A stretch of DNA of 64,000 nt, taken from the NCBI RefSeq assembly GCF_003028575.1, contig NZ_PYUD01000003.1:310001-374000 (forward strand), in the 5' to 3' direction. Made by a program: the position numbers and the translations under genes. This DNA is from Halomonas urumqiensis. Lineage in GTDB: Bacteria; Pseudomonadota; Gammaproteobacteria; Pseudomonadales; Halomonadaceae. Positions 37,477 to 46,519 of this stretch are shown here, in pieces. Each line of letters opens with the position of its first letter. The stretch's first letter is position 1. Under the pieces are notes generated by a model. It did no database searches. It saw only the letters and a program-made list of their open reading frames with translations, and had not been told where the DNA came from.

Positions 37477-38874
37477 ATGACAATGCCAACGACACTGTTC
37501 GACAAGGTGTGGGATGCCCACGAGATCCACCGCAGCGAGAGCGGCCAGAGCCTGCTGTGGATCGATCGACACTTCGTCCACGAAGGGTCCTTCCATGCCT
37601 TCAACAAGCTGCATGAGCGGGAACTGCCCGTGGCGCGTCCCGACCTCACCTTCGGCATCGCCGATCACTACGTGCCAACCCTCACCCGGCACCTCGAGGA
37701 GATCGGCGATGCCAAGGTGCGCGGCATGATCGAACAGCTGTCGGACAACACCACCCGCCATGGCATCGCGCTGTTCGGCCTGAACGACCCACGCCAGGGC
37801 ATCGTGCACGTGCTCGGCCCCGAGCAGGGGCTGACCCAGCCGGGACTGCTGATGGTCTGTGGCGACAGCCATACGTCCACCCATGGTGCCTTCGGCAGCA
37901 TCGCCTTCGGTATCGGCGCCTCGGAAGTGGCCCATGTGCTGGCCACGCAGACCCTTTGGCAAAGCCGTCCGAAGCAGATGCGCCTGAACGTTGAGGGCCG
38001 CCTCGCCCCGGGCATCACGGCCAAGGACATCGCGCTGACCTGGATTGCCCGGTTGGGCGCCGATGGTGCGCGTGGCCACGCCATCGAGTACACCGGCAGC
38101 GCCATCCGCGACTTGTCGATGGAAGCGCGGCTGACACTGTGCAATCTTTCCATCGAGGGTGGCGCGCGCTGCGGGGTGATCGCCCCGGACGAGGCTACCT
38201 TCGACTACCTGCGCGGCCGCCCCTATGCCCCGCAAGGCGAAGCGCTGGAACAGGCCATGGCCTACTGGAGAACCCTTACCAGTGATCCCGAGGCGCGTTT
38301 CGACCGCGAGGTGACGCTGGATGCCAGCGAGATCGGACCCACCGTGACCTGGGGGGTATCGCCGGAAGACGCCCTGCCCATCGACCAGGCCGTACCCGAC
38401 CCCGCCCGTGAACAGGATGCGAACCGCGCCCGCCAGTTACAGGATACCCTCGACTACATGGGCTTGAGCGCGGGTCAGAAGCTTACCGACATCGCCATCC
38501 AGCGCGTGTTCATCGGCTCGTGCACCAATGCCCGCATCGAGGACCTGCGCGCCGCGGCGGCGGTGCTCAAGGGCCGGCGCAGCAAGGTGCCGGGTATCGT
38601 GGCCCCAGGCTCCACCCAGGTGAAGCGGGAGGCCGAGGCCGAGGGCCTGGACCGTATCTTCCTGGAGGCGGGGCTCGAGTGGCGTGAATCCGGTTGCTCG
38701 ATGTGCGTGGGCATGAACGGTGACCTGGTGGCCAGTGGCGAACGCTGCGCCTCCACCACCAACCGCAACTTCAAGGGCCGTCAGGGGCCAGGGGCCAGAA
38801 CTCACCTGATGTCGCCCGCCATGGTGGCCGCCGCCGCCGTGGCCGGCCATCTGGCCGATATCCGCGAGCTCTGA
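37477..38874 (+). CDS. leuC: LeuC-like aconitase-family hydratase, large subunit
   Basis: A 465-residue protein with the full isopropylmalate isomerase large-subunit layout. The [4Fe-4S] ligands are Cys349 (GSCTN), Cys407 and Cys410 (GCSMC), and the signature VCGDSHTSTHGAFG is at 128-141. By sequence it is LeuC. By context it is not biosynthetic: there is no leuB, and it sits between a catabolic regulator and a TRAP importer. Such enzymes also hydrate citraconate and maleate-type acids, which would supply the substrate for the PEPM/ICL lyase. The ATG at 37477 gives the usual length; no strong ribosome binding site is adjacent. Confidence 0.88.
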   Translation: MTMPTTLFDKVWDAHEIHRSESGQSLLWIDRHFVHEGSFHAFNKLHERELPVARPDLTFGIADHYVPTLTRHLEEIGDAKVRGMIEQLSDNTTRHGIALFGLNDPRQGIVHVLGPEQGLTQPGLLMVCGDSHTSTHGAFGSIAFGIGASEVAHVLATQTLWQSRPKQMRLNVEGRLAPGITAKDIALTWIARLGADGARGHAIEYTGSAIRDLSMEARLTLCNLSIEGGARCGVIAPDEATFDYLRGRPYAPQGEALEQAMAYWRTLTSDPEARFDREVTLDASEIGPTVTWGVSPEDALPIDQAVPDPAREQDANRARQLQDTLDYMGLSAGQKLTDIAIQRVFIGSCTNARIEDLRAAAAVLKGRRSKVPGIVAPGSTQVKREAEAEGLDRIFLEAGLEWRESGCSMCVGMNGDLVASGERCASTTNRNFKGRQGPGARTHLMSPAMVAAAAVAGHLADIREL

Positions 38875-38903
38875 TATTCGCGAACTCTAGGGGAAGGACG
38901 AGC

Positions 38904-39545
38904 ATGGAACCGATCAGGCATCTCGACGCCCTGGCATGCCCGCTGGCCCAGGCCAATGTCGACACCGACCAGTTGATTCCAGCGCGCTTCATGAAGGAGC
39001 CGCGCAGTGTCGGCTACGGGCAGTTCCTGCTCCACGACCTGCGCCACGACGCAAGCGGCAAGCCCCGCGGCGACTTCATCCTCGAGCATCCCGAGGCAAG
39101 GCAGGCAAGCATCCTGGTGGCACGGCGCAACTTCGGGGCGGGCTCCTCGCGCGAGGCGGCGGTGTATGCGCTGGTGGACTTCGGCTTTCGTTGTGTGATC
39201 GCCCCGAGTTTCGGCGACATCTTCTCGTCCAATGCGGTCAACAACGGGCTTCTACCGGCCACCCTGCCCGAAGAAGACATCGAGCGTTTGCTCGAGCACC
39301 TCGGTGACACGCCCGGCCGCCTGCATGTCGACCTGGAAACCTGCCGTATCCGGGCAGGCGAGCTGGACCTGGCCTTCACCATCAGCCCCACCTGGCGGAC
39401 CAAGCTGCTCAATGGCTGGGATGACATCGACATGACCCGCCAGCACGAAGAGGCAATCACGCGCTTCGCCGCCGATTACGCGGCGCGGCACCCCTGGCTC
39501 AAGGCCAGCCCCGGAGACCCCGGCGTCATCGCCCGGGATTTCTGA
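38904..39545 (+). CDS. leuD: LeuD-like aconitase-family hydratase, small subunit
   Basis: A 213-residue swivel-domain partner of the LeuC-like protein. The fold motifs (NVDTDQLIPARFM; IAPSFGDIFSSNAVNNGLLP) are kept, but the usual NFGCGSSREHA reads NFGAGSSREAA: the cysteine at 79 and histidine at 85 are both alanine. The active-site serine/arginine SSRE is intact. The change supports a paralogue with altered substrate range rather than leucine synthesis, though a LeuD role is not excluded. It follows the large subunit by 29 bases. Confidence 0.88.
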   Translation: MEPIRHLDALACPLAQANVDTDQLIPARFMKEPRSVGYGQFLLHDLRHDASGKPRGDFILEHPEARQASILVARRNFGAGSSREAAVYALVDFGFRCVIAPSFGDIFSSNAVNNGLLPATLPEEDIERLLEHLGDTPGRLHVDLETCRIRAGELDLAFTISPTWRTKLLNGWDDIDMTRQHEEAITRFAADYAARHPWLKASPGDPGVIARDF

Positions 39546-39588
39546 CCACCGGCAACACGATCACCCGCTGTTCACAAGGAGAACAACC

Positions 39589-40590
39589 ATGAACAAGAGC
39601 CTGATCACTTCCCTAGGCATCGCTACCCTGCTGGCCTCCGGCCAGGCCATGGCGCTCGACCGCATCAGCGCGGTTCACGCCTTCCCGACCTCGCTGATCT
39701 ACACCAAGAGCTTTCTCGAATTCGTCGACAAGGTGAACGAGCGTGGCGACGGCGTGGTACAGATCGACGTACGCGGCGGTCCAGAGGTCATCGGTCTGTC
39801 CGAGCAACCCGATGCGGTGCGCAACGGCGTGGTCGACATGGCCTACACGGCGGCCAGCTTCTACGCCGGCACCGTGCCGGAGCGTGACGCCATGGTCGCT
39901 TCGAACACCAATGCGATCTTCGCCCGCGAAAACGGCGGCATCGACCTGCTCAACGAGATCCACCAGGAGAAGATGGGCACCTACTATCTCGGCTGGTTCG
40001 ACAGTGGCGTCAGCTACAACCTCTATACCATCGAGGAGCCGGAAATCGACGAGGACGGCAACCTCAGCGTTTCGGGCCTGACCCTGCGCAGCAATCCCGT
40101 CTATGACGCCTTCTTCCAGGACTACCTGGGCGCCCAGCCGATCAGCCTGCCCACCACCGATGTCTACTCGGCGCTGGAGCGCAGCGTGGTCAACGCCACC
40201 GGCTGGACCCAGATCGGCCTCAAGGACCTCAACTGGGACCGCTTCCTCAACTACCGCATCGACCCGGCGTTCTTCTCCACCGACATGGGGGTGATCGTCA
40301 ATCTCGACAGCTGGAACCAGTTGAGCGAGGAATCCCGCGAGATCCTCCAGGAAGTGGCCATCGAACACGAGCGCGACAGTGCCGAACAGCTCGCCGAGCT
40401 TGCCAAGGAGCAGCAGCAGGAACTCGAGGATGACGGCATGCAGGTCTTCCGCCTGGAAGGCGAGGCCGGCGCCACGTTCTCAGAAGCCGCTCGCGAAGCC
40501 ACCTGGGAGCGCATGCGCGGCCAGATGGAGCGCCACCCGATGGGGCTCGATCACTACGACGCACTGATCGAGAAGTTCAACGACCTGTGA
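39589..40590 (+). CDS. dctP: TRAP transporter solute-binding protein DctP
   Basis: Periplasmic binding protein of a third TRAP system, 333 aa, with a signal peptide over residues 1-22 (AMA before LDRISAVHAF). The DctP core is present: GPEVIGLSEQPDAVRNGVVDMAY region, TLRSNPVYDAFF and a C-terminal helical section. It departs more from the classical C4-dicarboxylate DctP than the copy at 8.5 kb. It directly follows leuD, so its ligand is probably the compound broken down by the surrounding enzymes. Confidence 0.93.
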   Translation: MNKSLITSLGIATLLASGQAMALDRISAVHAFPTSLIYTKSFLEFVDKVNERGDGVVQIDVRGGPEVIGLSEQPDAVRNGVVDMAYTAASFYAGTVPERDAMVASNTNAIFARENGGIDLLNEIHQEKMGTYYLGWFDSGVSYNLYTIEEPEIDEDGNLSVSGLTLRSNPVYDAFFQDYLGAQPISLPTTDVYSALERSVVNATGWTQIGLKDLNWDRFLNYRIDPAFFSTDMGVIVNLDSWNQLSEESREILQEVAIEHERDSAEQLAELAKEQQQELEDDGMQVFRLEGEAGATFSEAAREATWERMRGQMERHPMGLDHYDALIEKFNDL

Positions 40591-40666
40591 GACACGACGG
40601 GCCGGCGATGCGTCGCTCGGCCCTTCACGTCCGCCCGGCTTTCGGCTTCACGCCCTGGACGACGCT

Positions 40667-41173
40667 ATGCACTTAGTGAACCGCTGTTACCTGATGGTAC
40701 TCAACGGCATGGCCCTGGTGGCCGCCATCATGCTGGTGTGGCTAATGGTGGCCATCGTGCTCTCCGTGGTGATCCGCAACATTGGCCTGCAACCCTCGGC
40801 CTGGTTCTTTCTCTCCACCGAGTACGCCATGTTCTACCTGACCCTTCTGGGCGCCCCCTGGCTGGTGCGTCAAAAGGGCCATGTCCATATCGAGCTGCTC
40901 ACGTCGGTGCTGCCGCCCGCCGCCCTCAACGTGCTCAGCCGGCTGGTCGCCCTGCTGTGCGTGCTGGTCTGCGCGGTACTGGCCTGGAAAGGGCTTGACC
41001 TGGTGATGATGAATATCGAGCGCAGCGACTACGACGTGCGCGCATTCTTCGTACCCAAGTGGATTCTCACCATCGCCTTTCCCATCAGCTTCACGTTGAT
41101 GGCGATCGAGTTCGCCCGCTTCGTGGTGGGCCCGGAAATCCTTCACAGCGGCGAAGCGGGGATAAAAGAATAA
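40667..41173 (+). CDS. dctQ: TRAP transporter small permease DctQ
   Basis: A 168-residue, 4-TM membrane subunit; the loop LVRQKGHVHIELL after the second helix is the family hallmark. It overlaps dctM by one base (TAATG). Part of the leuCD-dctPQM operon. Confidence 0.92.
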   Translation: MHLVNRCYLMVLNGMALVAAIMLVWLMVAIVLSVVIRNIGLQPSAWFFLSTEYAMFYLTLLGAPWLVRQKGHVHIELLTSVLPPAALNVLSRLVALLCVLVCAVLAWKGLDLVMMNIERSDYDVRAFFVPKWILTIAFPISFTLMAIEFARFVVGPEILHSGEAGIKE

Positions 41174-42492
41174 TGGAATGGTATCTGGCTCTGGCCTTTC
41201 TGCTCACCATGATCCTGGTGTTCATGGCGCTGGGCACGCCCATCGCACTGGCATTCCTTGCCGCCAACCTGATAGGTGCCTGGCACTTCATGGGCGGGCA
41301 GAACGGTCTCATACAACTGCTCAACAACGGATTCGGGGGGCTTTCCAGCTTCAACCTGGTGCCCATCCCGCTGTTTCTGCTGATGGGTGAGCTGTTCTTC
41401 AGAACCGGCCTCGGCATGAAAATGTTCAATGCCATCGACCAGTTGATGGGCAAGGTGCCTGGGCGGCTCTCCTACGTCACCGTGGTGGGCGGCACCGGCT
41501 TCTCCACGCTCAGCGGCTCTTCCATGGGGTCCACGGCGCTGATGGGCTCGCTGCTGGTGCCCGAGATGCAGCGTCGCGGCTACAAGAAACACATGGCCAT
41601 CGGCCCGATTCTGGGTACCGGGGGCCTGGCGATCATCATTCCGCCCTCGGCATTGGCCGTGCTGCTCGCCACCCTGGCCAAGATCGACATCGGTGCCCTG
41701 CTGATTGCCGGCATTCTGCCGGGGCTGGTGCTCGCCTGCCTCTACATGGCCACCATCTGGCTGCAGACCAGGCTGGACCCGTCGGCGGCGCCCACCTACG
41801 CGCTGGAACCGGTGCCGATGCGCCAGAAGCTCAAGCTGATCGCCACCGACATCCTGCCCATGATCAGCGTGATGGTGCTGATCGTGACCCTGATGCTGAC
41901 CGGCTTCGCCACCCCCTCGGAGGCGGCGGCATTTGGCGCACTGGGGGCCATCGTGCTGGCGGCTATCTACCGCTGCATGAGCTGGGAGGCCTTCAAGCTG
42001 TCGGTGACCGGCGCCCTGAAGGTCACCTTGATGGCCTACCTGATCGTCTTCGGCTCGGCCACCTTCAGCCAGTTGCTGGCCTTCTCCGGCGCCTCCAGCG
42101 GCTTGATCCAGTGGGCCACCAGCTTCGACCTGGCGCCGATCCTCATGCTGCTGGCGATGTTCGCCGTGCTGCTGGTGCTCGGCACCTTCATGGAACAGAT
42201 CTCGATCATGATGCTGACCGCGCCCTTCTTCTTCCCACTGGCCCAGGCACTCGGCTTCGACCTGATCTGGTTCGGCATCATCGTGCTGCTGGCGCTCGAG
42301 ATCAGCTTCTCGACGCCACCGCTCGGCTTGCTGCTGTTCGTGATGAAAGGGGTGGCACCCGCCGGCACCACCATGCGCGAGATCTATGCCGCGGCGATTC
42401 CCTACATCCTCTGTTCGATGCTGCTGGTAGCGATCCTGATCGCCTTCCCGTCACTCGCCACCTGGCTGCCGGGGATGATCAACTCGAGTTGA
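41173..42492 (+). CDS. dctM: TRAP transporter large permease DctM
   Basis: A 439-residue polytopic protein with the DctM loops SGSSMGSTALMGSLL, IIPPSALAVLL and STPPLGLLLFV. The ATG at 41173 shares a base with the dctQ stop. Last gene of the plus-strand arm; it converges on selO with only 10 bases between stops. Confidence 0.94.
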   Translation: MEWYLALAFLLTMILVFMALGTPIALAFLAANLIGAWHFMGGQNGLIQLLNNGFGGLSSFNLVPIPLFLLMGELFFRTGLGMKMFNAIDQLMGKVPGRLSYVTVVGGTGFSTLSGSSMGSTALMGSLLVPEMQRRGYKKHMAIGPILGTGGLAIIIPPSALAVLLATLAKIDIGALLIAGILPGLVLACLYMATIWLQTRLDPSAAPTYALEPVPMRQKLKLIATDILPMISVMVLIVTLMLTGFATPSEAAAFGALGAIVLAAIYRCMSWEAFKLSVTGALKVTLMAYLIVFGSATFSQLLAFSGASSGLIQWATSFDLAPILMLLAMFAVLLVLGTFMEQISIMMLTAPFFFPLAQALGFDLIWFGIIVLLALEISFSTPPLGLLLFVMKGVAPAGTTMREIYAAAIPYILCSMLLVAILIAFPSLATWLPGMINSS

Positions 42493-42502
42493 TCCGGCGG
42501 AT

Positions 42503-43978
42503 TCAGGTGCCGCAGAAGGTCCGAAACACCTGCTCACTGGGCGGTGCCGGGCGGGCATGATCATCGCGCCCGGGCTGCTCGGTGAACGGCTGCGCCAGCA
42601 CCTCGCGAAGCGTCTCGAAGGGGCCGAAATCATCATGCTCGGCGGCGGCGGCCAGTGCCTCCTCCACCTTGTGATTGCGCGGAATGTAGAGCGGGTTCAC
42701 CGCGCGCAGGCGAGACGCGATCGCGTCGCTCGGGACAGCCTCCCGAGTCAGGCGCTCGCGCCAGCGGGGGAGCCACTCCCGCAGCGCCCGGTCATTGTTG
42801 AACAGCTCGAGCAGCGCCGGGGCATCCTCCTCGATGGCGTCCGCCAGGCGGCGAAAGGTCAGGGTGAAGTCGGCATGGCCTGCGTGCATCGCTTCATGCA
42901 GGTCGTCGGCCAGCGCCTGGTCGCCTTCCTCTTGCGTCGCAAGGCCGAGCTTTTCACGCATCACCGCCAGCCACTCGGCTTCGTACTGCGCGGGGTAGGC
43001 CTGAATAGAGGCAGTCGCCTTCTCCACCGCCTTGTCCTGGTCGTCATCGATCAGCGGAATGAGGGTCTCGGCGAAACGCGCCAGGTTCCACTGGGCGATC
43101 CACGGCTGGTTGCGGTAGGCATAGCGGCCACCCTCGTCGATGGAGCTGAACACGCACTGCGGGTCGAAGCGCTCCATGAAGGCGCAGGGGCCATAGTCGA
43201 TGGTCTCGCCGGAAATCGAGGTGTTGTCGGTGTTCATCACCCCATGAATGAAGCCAAGCCCCATCCATTTCGCCACCAGCCTGGCCTGGCGGGCCTGCAT
43301 CGCGTCGAGCAGCGCCAGGTAGCGCCCGCCCTCATCACGTTCTGACTGAAGGTGAGAGTAGTGGCGCTCGATGGCCAGGTCGGCCAGGGTGCGAATGGCA
43401 GCCACATCGCCCCGCGCAGCGAAATACTGGAAGGTGCCGACACGCAGGTGGCTCGAGGCCACCCGGGTCAGCACCGCACCGGGCTCGGGGACACGCCGAA
43501 ATACCCGCTCACCGCTGGTCACCGCCGCCAGCGCCCGGGTGGTCGGCACGCCAAGCACGTGCATCGCCTCGCTGACCAGGTATTCGCGCAGCACCGGCCC
43601 GAGTGGCGCGCGGCCATCGGCGCCGCGTGAAAACGGCGTGCGCCCGGCACCCTTGAGCTGGATGTCGCGCACCCCGCCATCGCGGCCAGTCACCTCACCC
43701 AGCAGCACCGCACGGCCATCCCCCAGGCGCGGCACGAAGTTGCCGAACTGGTGCCCGGCATAGGCCTGGGCCAGCGGCGCGGCACCCGGAGGCACCTGGT
43801 TGCCGGAAAACCACGCGGCGGCCTGCTGGTCTTTGAAGGCGTCGAGGTCGAATCCCAATTCATCGGCCAGTGGACGATTGAAGGCGACCAGCCGGGGCGA
43901 GTCTACCGGCAGTGGGTCGAAACGCTCGAAAAAATGCGACGGCAGGTGGGCATAACGCAGGGTGAACTCGGGAAACAT
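42503..43978 (-). CDS. selO: protein adenylyltransferase SelO
   Basis: Pseudokinase-fold enzyme that transfers AMP to Ser/Thr/Tyr of target proteins and is linked to redox homeostasis. The 491-aa sequence shows the family motifs AGHQFGNFVPRLGDGRA, QLKGAGRTPFSRGADGRA and GVMNTDNTSISGETIDYGP with the metal-binding Asn/Asp. The C-terminus is FRTFCGT, with cysteine where eukaryotic SelO has selenocysteine. GGAG precedes the ATG. It stands as a single gene. Confidence 0.96.
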   Translation of the reverse strand: MFPEFTLRYAHLPSHFFERFDPLPVDSPRLVAFNRPLADELGFDLDAFKDQQAAAWFSGNQVPPGAAPLAQAYAGHQFGNFVPRLGDGRAVLLGEVTGRDGGVRDIQLKGAGRTPFSRGADGRAPLGPVLREYLVSEAMHVLGVPTTRALAAVTSGERVFRRVPEPGAVLTRVASSHLRVGTFQYFAARGDVAAIRTLADLAIERHYSHLQSERDEGGRYLALLDAMQARQARLVAKWMGLGFIHGVMNTDNTSISGETIDYGPCAFMERFDPQCVFSSIDEGGRYAYRNQPWIAQWNLARFAETLIPLIDDDQDKAVEKATASIQAYPAQYEAEWLAVMREKLGLATQEEGDQALADDLHEAMHAGHADFTLTFRRLADAIEEDAPALLELFNNDRALREWLPRWRERLTREAVPSDAIASRLRAVNPLYIPRNHKVEEALAAAAEHDDFGPFETLREVLAQPFTEQPGRDDHARPAPPSEQVFRTFCGT

Positions 43979-44030
43979 GACGGCTCCGGTGAAACGCCGC
44001 GCAGCGGCAGCGGACGGATGAATACCCGAG

Positions 44031-44240
44031 TATAAAGGTAGGTTTTGCGTTTATCGATAGCGAGTGTCGACAGCGAGCCAGCCGCAGTGCGTGGGTTCTC
44101 GAAGCGCCTGACACTTGCCACGAAATCACTGAAGCGCTCGCCCTGGATTTGACATCGGTTCGGCAAACCTTCATTTGAGTATTCATCCAACGCGCGGCGG
44201 CACAAGGCGATGTACTCCGCCGCGCCCGCAAGCTGGCCAA
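44031..44240 (-). pseudogene. possible gene remnant between selO and matB
   Basis: On the minus strand a protein-like stretch is readable (for example IALCRRALDEYSNEG, then CQIQGERFSDFVASVRRFE) with no good start or ribosome binding site; it runs on into selO upstream DNA out of frame. I do not recognise the family. It may be the tail of a lost gene or chance. Confidence 0.25.
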
Positions 44241-44255
44241 GGGAGACACCGTCAA

Positions 44256-45773
44256 ATGAGCCACAACCTGTTCGAGACCTTTGCCGCGCGCATGCGCGAG
44301 CGTGGCGACGCCGATTTCATCACCACCCGCGAGGGGCGCCGCTACTCCTACGCCGATGCGCTCACTGACAGTGCGCGGCTGGCCGGGGCGCTGACCGAAC
44401 TGGGTGTCGCCACCGGTGACCGCGTCGCCGTGCAGGTCGACAAGAGCCCCGAGGCGATCCTGCTCTATCTCGCCTGCCTGCGCATCGGTGGCGTCTATCT
44501 GCCGCTGAACACCGGCTATACCTTTGATGAGATCCGTTACTTTCTGGGTGATGCAGAACCGGCGCTGTTCGTCTGTCGCCCCAAGGTGCTGGACGAGGCC
44601 CGCGCCATCGCCACCGACACCGGTTGCCCCGCGGTGGAAACCCTCGGCAGCGAGGCCGATGGCAGCCTGATGGACAAGGCCCGTGACGCCACCCCGCGCG
44701 AGGACATCGTCGCGCTAGGCGAGCGTGATCTGGCGGCGATTCTCTATACCTCGGGCACCACCGGCCGCTCCAAGGGCGCCATGCTGACCCACCAGAACCT
44801 CGGCTCCAACGCCGCGACCCTGGCCGAGGCCTGGCACTTCAGCGCCGGGGACCGCCTGATCCACGCCCTGCCGATCTTCCATACCCATGGGCTGTTCGTG
44901 GCCTGCAACGTCACCCTGATGGCCGGCTCCAGCATGCTGTTCCTGCCGAAGTTCGACGCCGACGTGATCTTCGAGGAGCTGCCGCGCGGCACGGTGATGA
45001 TGGGCGTGCCGACCTTCTACACCCGCCTGGTGGCCGACTCGCGACTGACTCCGGAGGTGACCGCCAACATGCGCCTGTTCGTCTCCGGCTCGGCACCGCT
45101 CACCGCCGAGACCCACGAGGCCTTCGAGGCGAAGACCGGCCATGCCATCCTCGAGCGCTACGGCATGACCGAAACCAACATGAACATCTCCAACCCCTAT
45201 GTGGGCGCACGCCGTGCCGGCACCGTGGGCATGCCGCTGCCGGACGTGGAAATACGCATCACCGACCGCGAGAGCAGCACCGACGTGCCCGCCGGCGAGA
45301 TCGGCATGCTGCAGGTACGCGGCCCCAACGTGTTCATCGGCTACTGGCGCATGCCCGAGAAGACCCGCGAAGAGTTGCTCGATGACGGATTCTTCATCAC
45401 CGGCGACCTCGCCATGGTCGATGACCAGGGCTACGTTCATATCGTGGGCCGGGACAAGGACCTGGTGATTTCAGGCGGCTACAACGTCTACCCGAAGGAA
45501 GTCGAGCAGGTGGTCGACGAGCTCGATGAGGTGGCGGAATCGGCGGTAATCGGCCTGCCCCACCCCGATTTCGGCGAGGGCGTGACCGCGGTGGTGGTGC
45601 GCCGGCCTGGTGCCGAGCTCGATGAAGCCACGGTGATCGGCCATCTGGACGGGCGGCTAGCCAAGTACAAGCAACCCAAGCGGGTATTCTTCGTCGACAC
45701 CCTGCCACGCAACACCATGGGCAAGGTGCAGAAGAACGAGTTGCGCAAGCGGTTCGCGGACGCTTATCAATAA
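44256..45773 (+). CDS. matB: malonyl-CoA synthetase
   Basis: AMP-forming ligase that activates malonate (and often methylmalonate) to its CoA ester; 505 aa. The P-loop TSGTTGRSKG is at 165-174, then ALPIFHTHGLFVACNV, ERYGMTETNMN, the hinge GFFITGDLA and the catalytic lysine in NTMGKVQKNELR. The HTHGLF and TETNMN versions of the motifs are characteristic of MatB. The ATG at 44256 with GGGAG is used; an upstream in-frame extension lies in non-coding DNA. Followed after 58 bases by a DsbA-like gene. Confidence 0.92.
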   Translation: MSHNLFETFAARMRERGDADFITTREGRRYSYADALTDSARLAGALTELGVATGDRVAVQVDKSPEAILLYLACLRIGGVYLPLNTGYTFDEIRYFLGDAEPALFVCRPKVLDEARAIATDTGCPAVETLGSEADGSLMDKARDATPREDIVALGERDLAAILYTSGTTGRSKGAMLTHQNLGSNAATLAEAWHFSAGDRLIHALPIFHTHGLFVACNVTLMAGSSMLFLPKFDADVIFEELPRGTVMMGVPTFYTRLVADSRLTPEVTANMRLFVSGSAPLTAETHEAFEAKTGHAILERYGMTETNMNISNPYVGARRAGTVGMPLPDVEIRITDRESSTDVPAGEIGMLQVRGPNVFIGYWRMPEKTREELLDDGFFITGDLAMVDDQGYVHIVGRDKDLVISGGYNVYPKEVEQVVDELDEVAESAVIGLPHPDFGEGVTAVVVRRPGAELDEATVIGHLDGRLAKYKQPKRVFFVDTLPRNTMGKVQKNELRKRFADAYQ

Positions 45774-45831
45774 CAGCCGATCGATGAAAACCCAGCGATG
45801 AATACCGATCGATCGTTTCAGGAGACGACGA

Positions 45832-46434
45832 ATGGCAAGCCGCATCACCTACTACTTCACCCCGGTATCGCCCTGGACCTACCTGGGGCATGCCAGGCTC
45901 GGCGAGATCGCCGCGCGCCACGGCGTAAGCGTCGAGTACGTGCCGGTCACCATGAGCGCGATCTTTCCCAAGACCGGTGGCCTGCCGCTTGCCAAGCGCG
46001 CGCCGGAGCGCCAGGCCTACCGCATGGTGGAACTCAAGCGCTGGCCACAGCGGCTGGGCATTCCCTTGAATGTGGAGCCGAAACACTTCCCCGCCGATGA
46101 TCGCACGGCGGTACGGCTAGCGCTGACCGCCAAGGCACACGGCCATGACATCGCTGCCCTCACCCTCGGCATGCTGCGCGCCTGCTGGGTCGAGGAGCGC
46201 GACATCGCCGACCCGGCAACGCTTGTCGAGATCGCCGCGGCGTGCGGCCTGAGTGGCCAGGAACTGCTCGAGGAAGCGCAAGGCGAGGCGGGCCAGCAAC
46301 GGATGGAGGAGGCCTGCGAGCGCGCACTGGCGGCGGGTTGCTTCGGCTCACCCTGGTACGACCTCGACGGCGAACCGTTCTGGGGCCAGGACCGCCTCGA
46401 CCTGCTGGAACACGCCCTGAAAGCGGGCAAGTGA
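45832..46434 (+). CDS. 2-hydroxychromene-2-carboxylate isomerase family (DsbA/kappa-GST fold)
   Basis: A 200-residue thioredoxin-fold protein of the HCCA isomerase/kappa GST family, glutathione dependent. The N-terminus YYFTPVSPWTYLG has the catalytic serine (SPW) in place of the DsbA CxxC, and the C-terminal GCFGSPWYDLDGEPFWGQDRL is the family end motif. The true substrate is usually unknown outside naphthalene pathways, and no aromatic-ring genes are nearby. CAGGAG precedes the ATG. Confidence 0.9.
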   Translation: MASRITYYFTPVSPWTYLGHARLGEIAARHGVSVEYVPVTMSAIFPKTGGLPLAKRAPERQAYRMVELKRWPQRLGIPLNVEPKHFPADDRTAVRLALTAKAHGHDIAALTLGMLRACWVEERDIADPATLVEIAAACGLSGQELLEEAQGEAGQQRMEEACERALAAGCFGSPWYDLDGEPFWGQDRLDLLEHALKAGK

Positions 46435-46480
46435 CGAGCGCGAGTACCGAATGCTGACGTGAGCCAGGACGTCTCCCCGC

Positions 46481-46516
46481 ATGCCTCGCCCGGCGCCACG
46501 TCACCGGGCGAGGCAT
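46481..46516. terminator. bidirectional terminator hairpin
   Basis: Perfect 13-bp stem ATGCCTCGCCCGG / CCGGGCGAGGCAT with a 10-base loop, between the converging isomerase and aconitase-like genes. T-runs are weak on both sides. Confidence 0.65.
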
Positions 46517-46519
46517 CGT

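Noticed and set aside
37477..39545. leuCD as the standard leucine biosynthesis operon
   Set aside because: leuB and leuA are absent, a GntR regulator and TRAP importer flank the genes, and the LeuD motif is altered. Not fully excluded without the rest of the genome.
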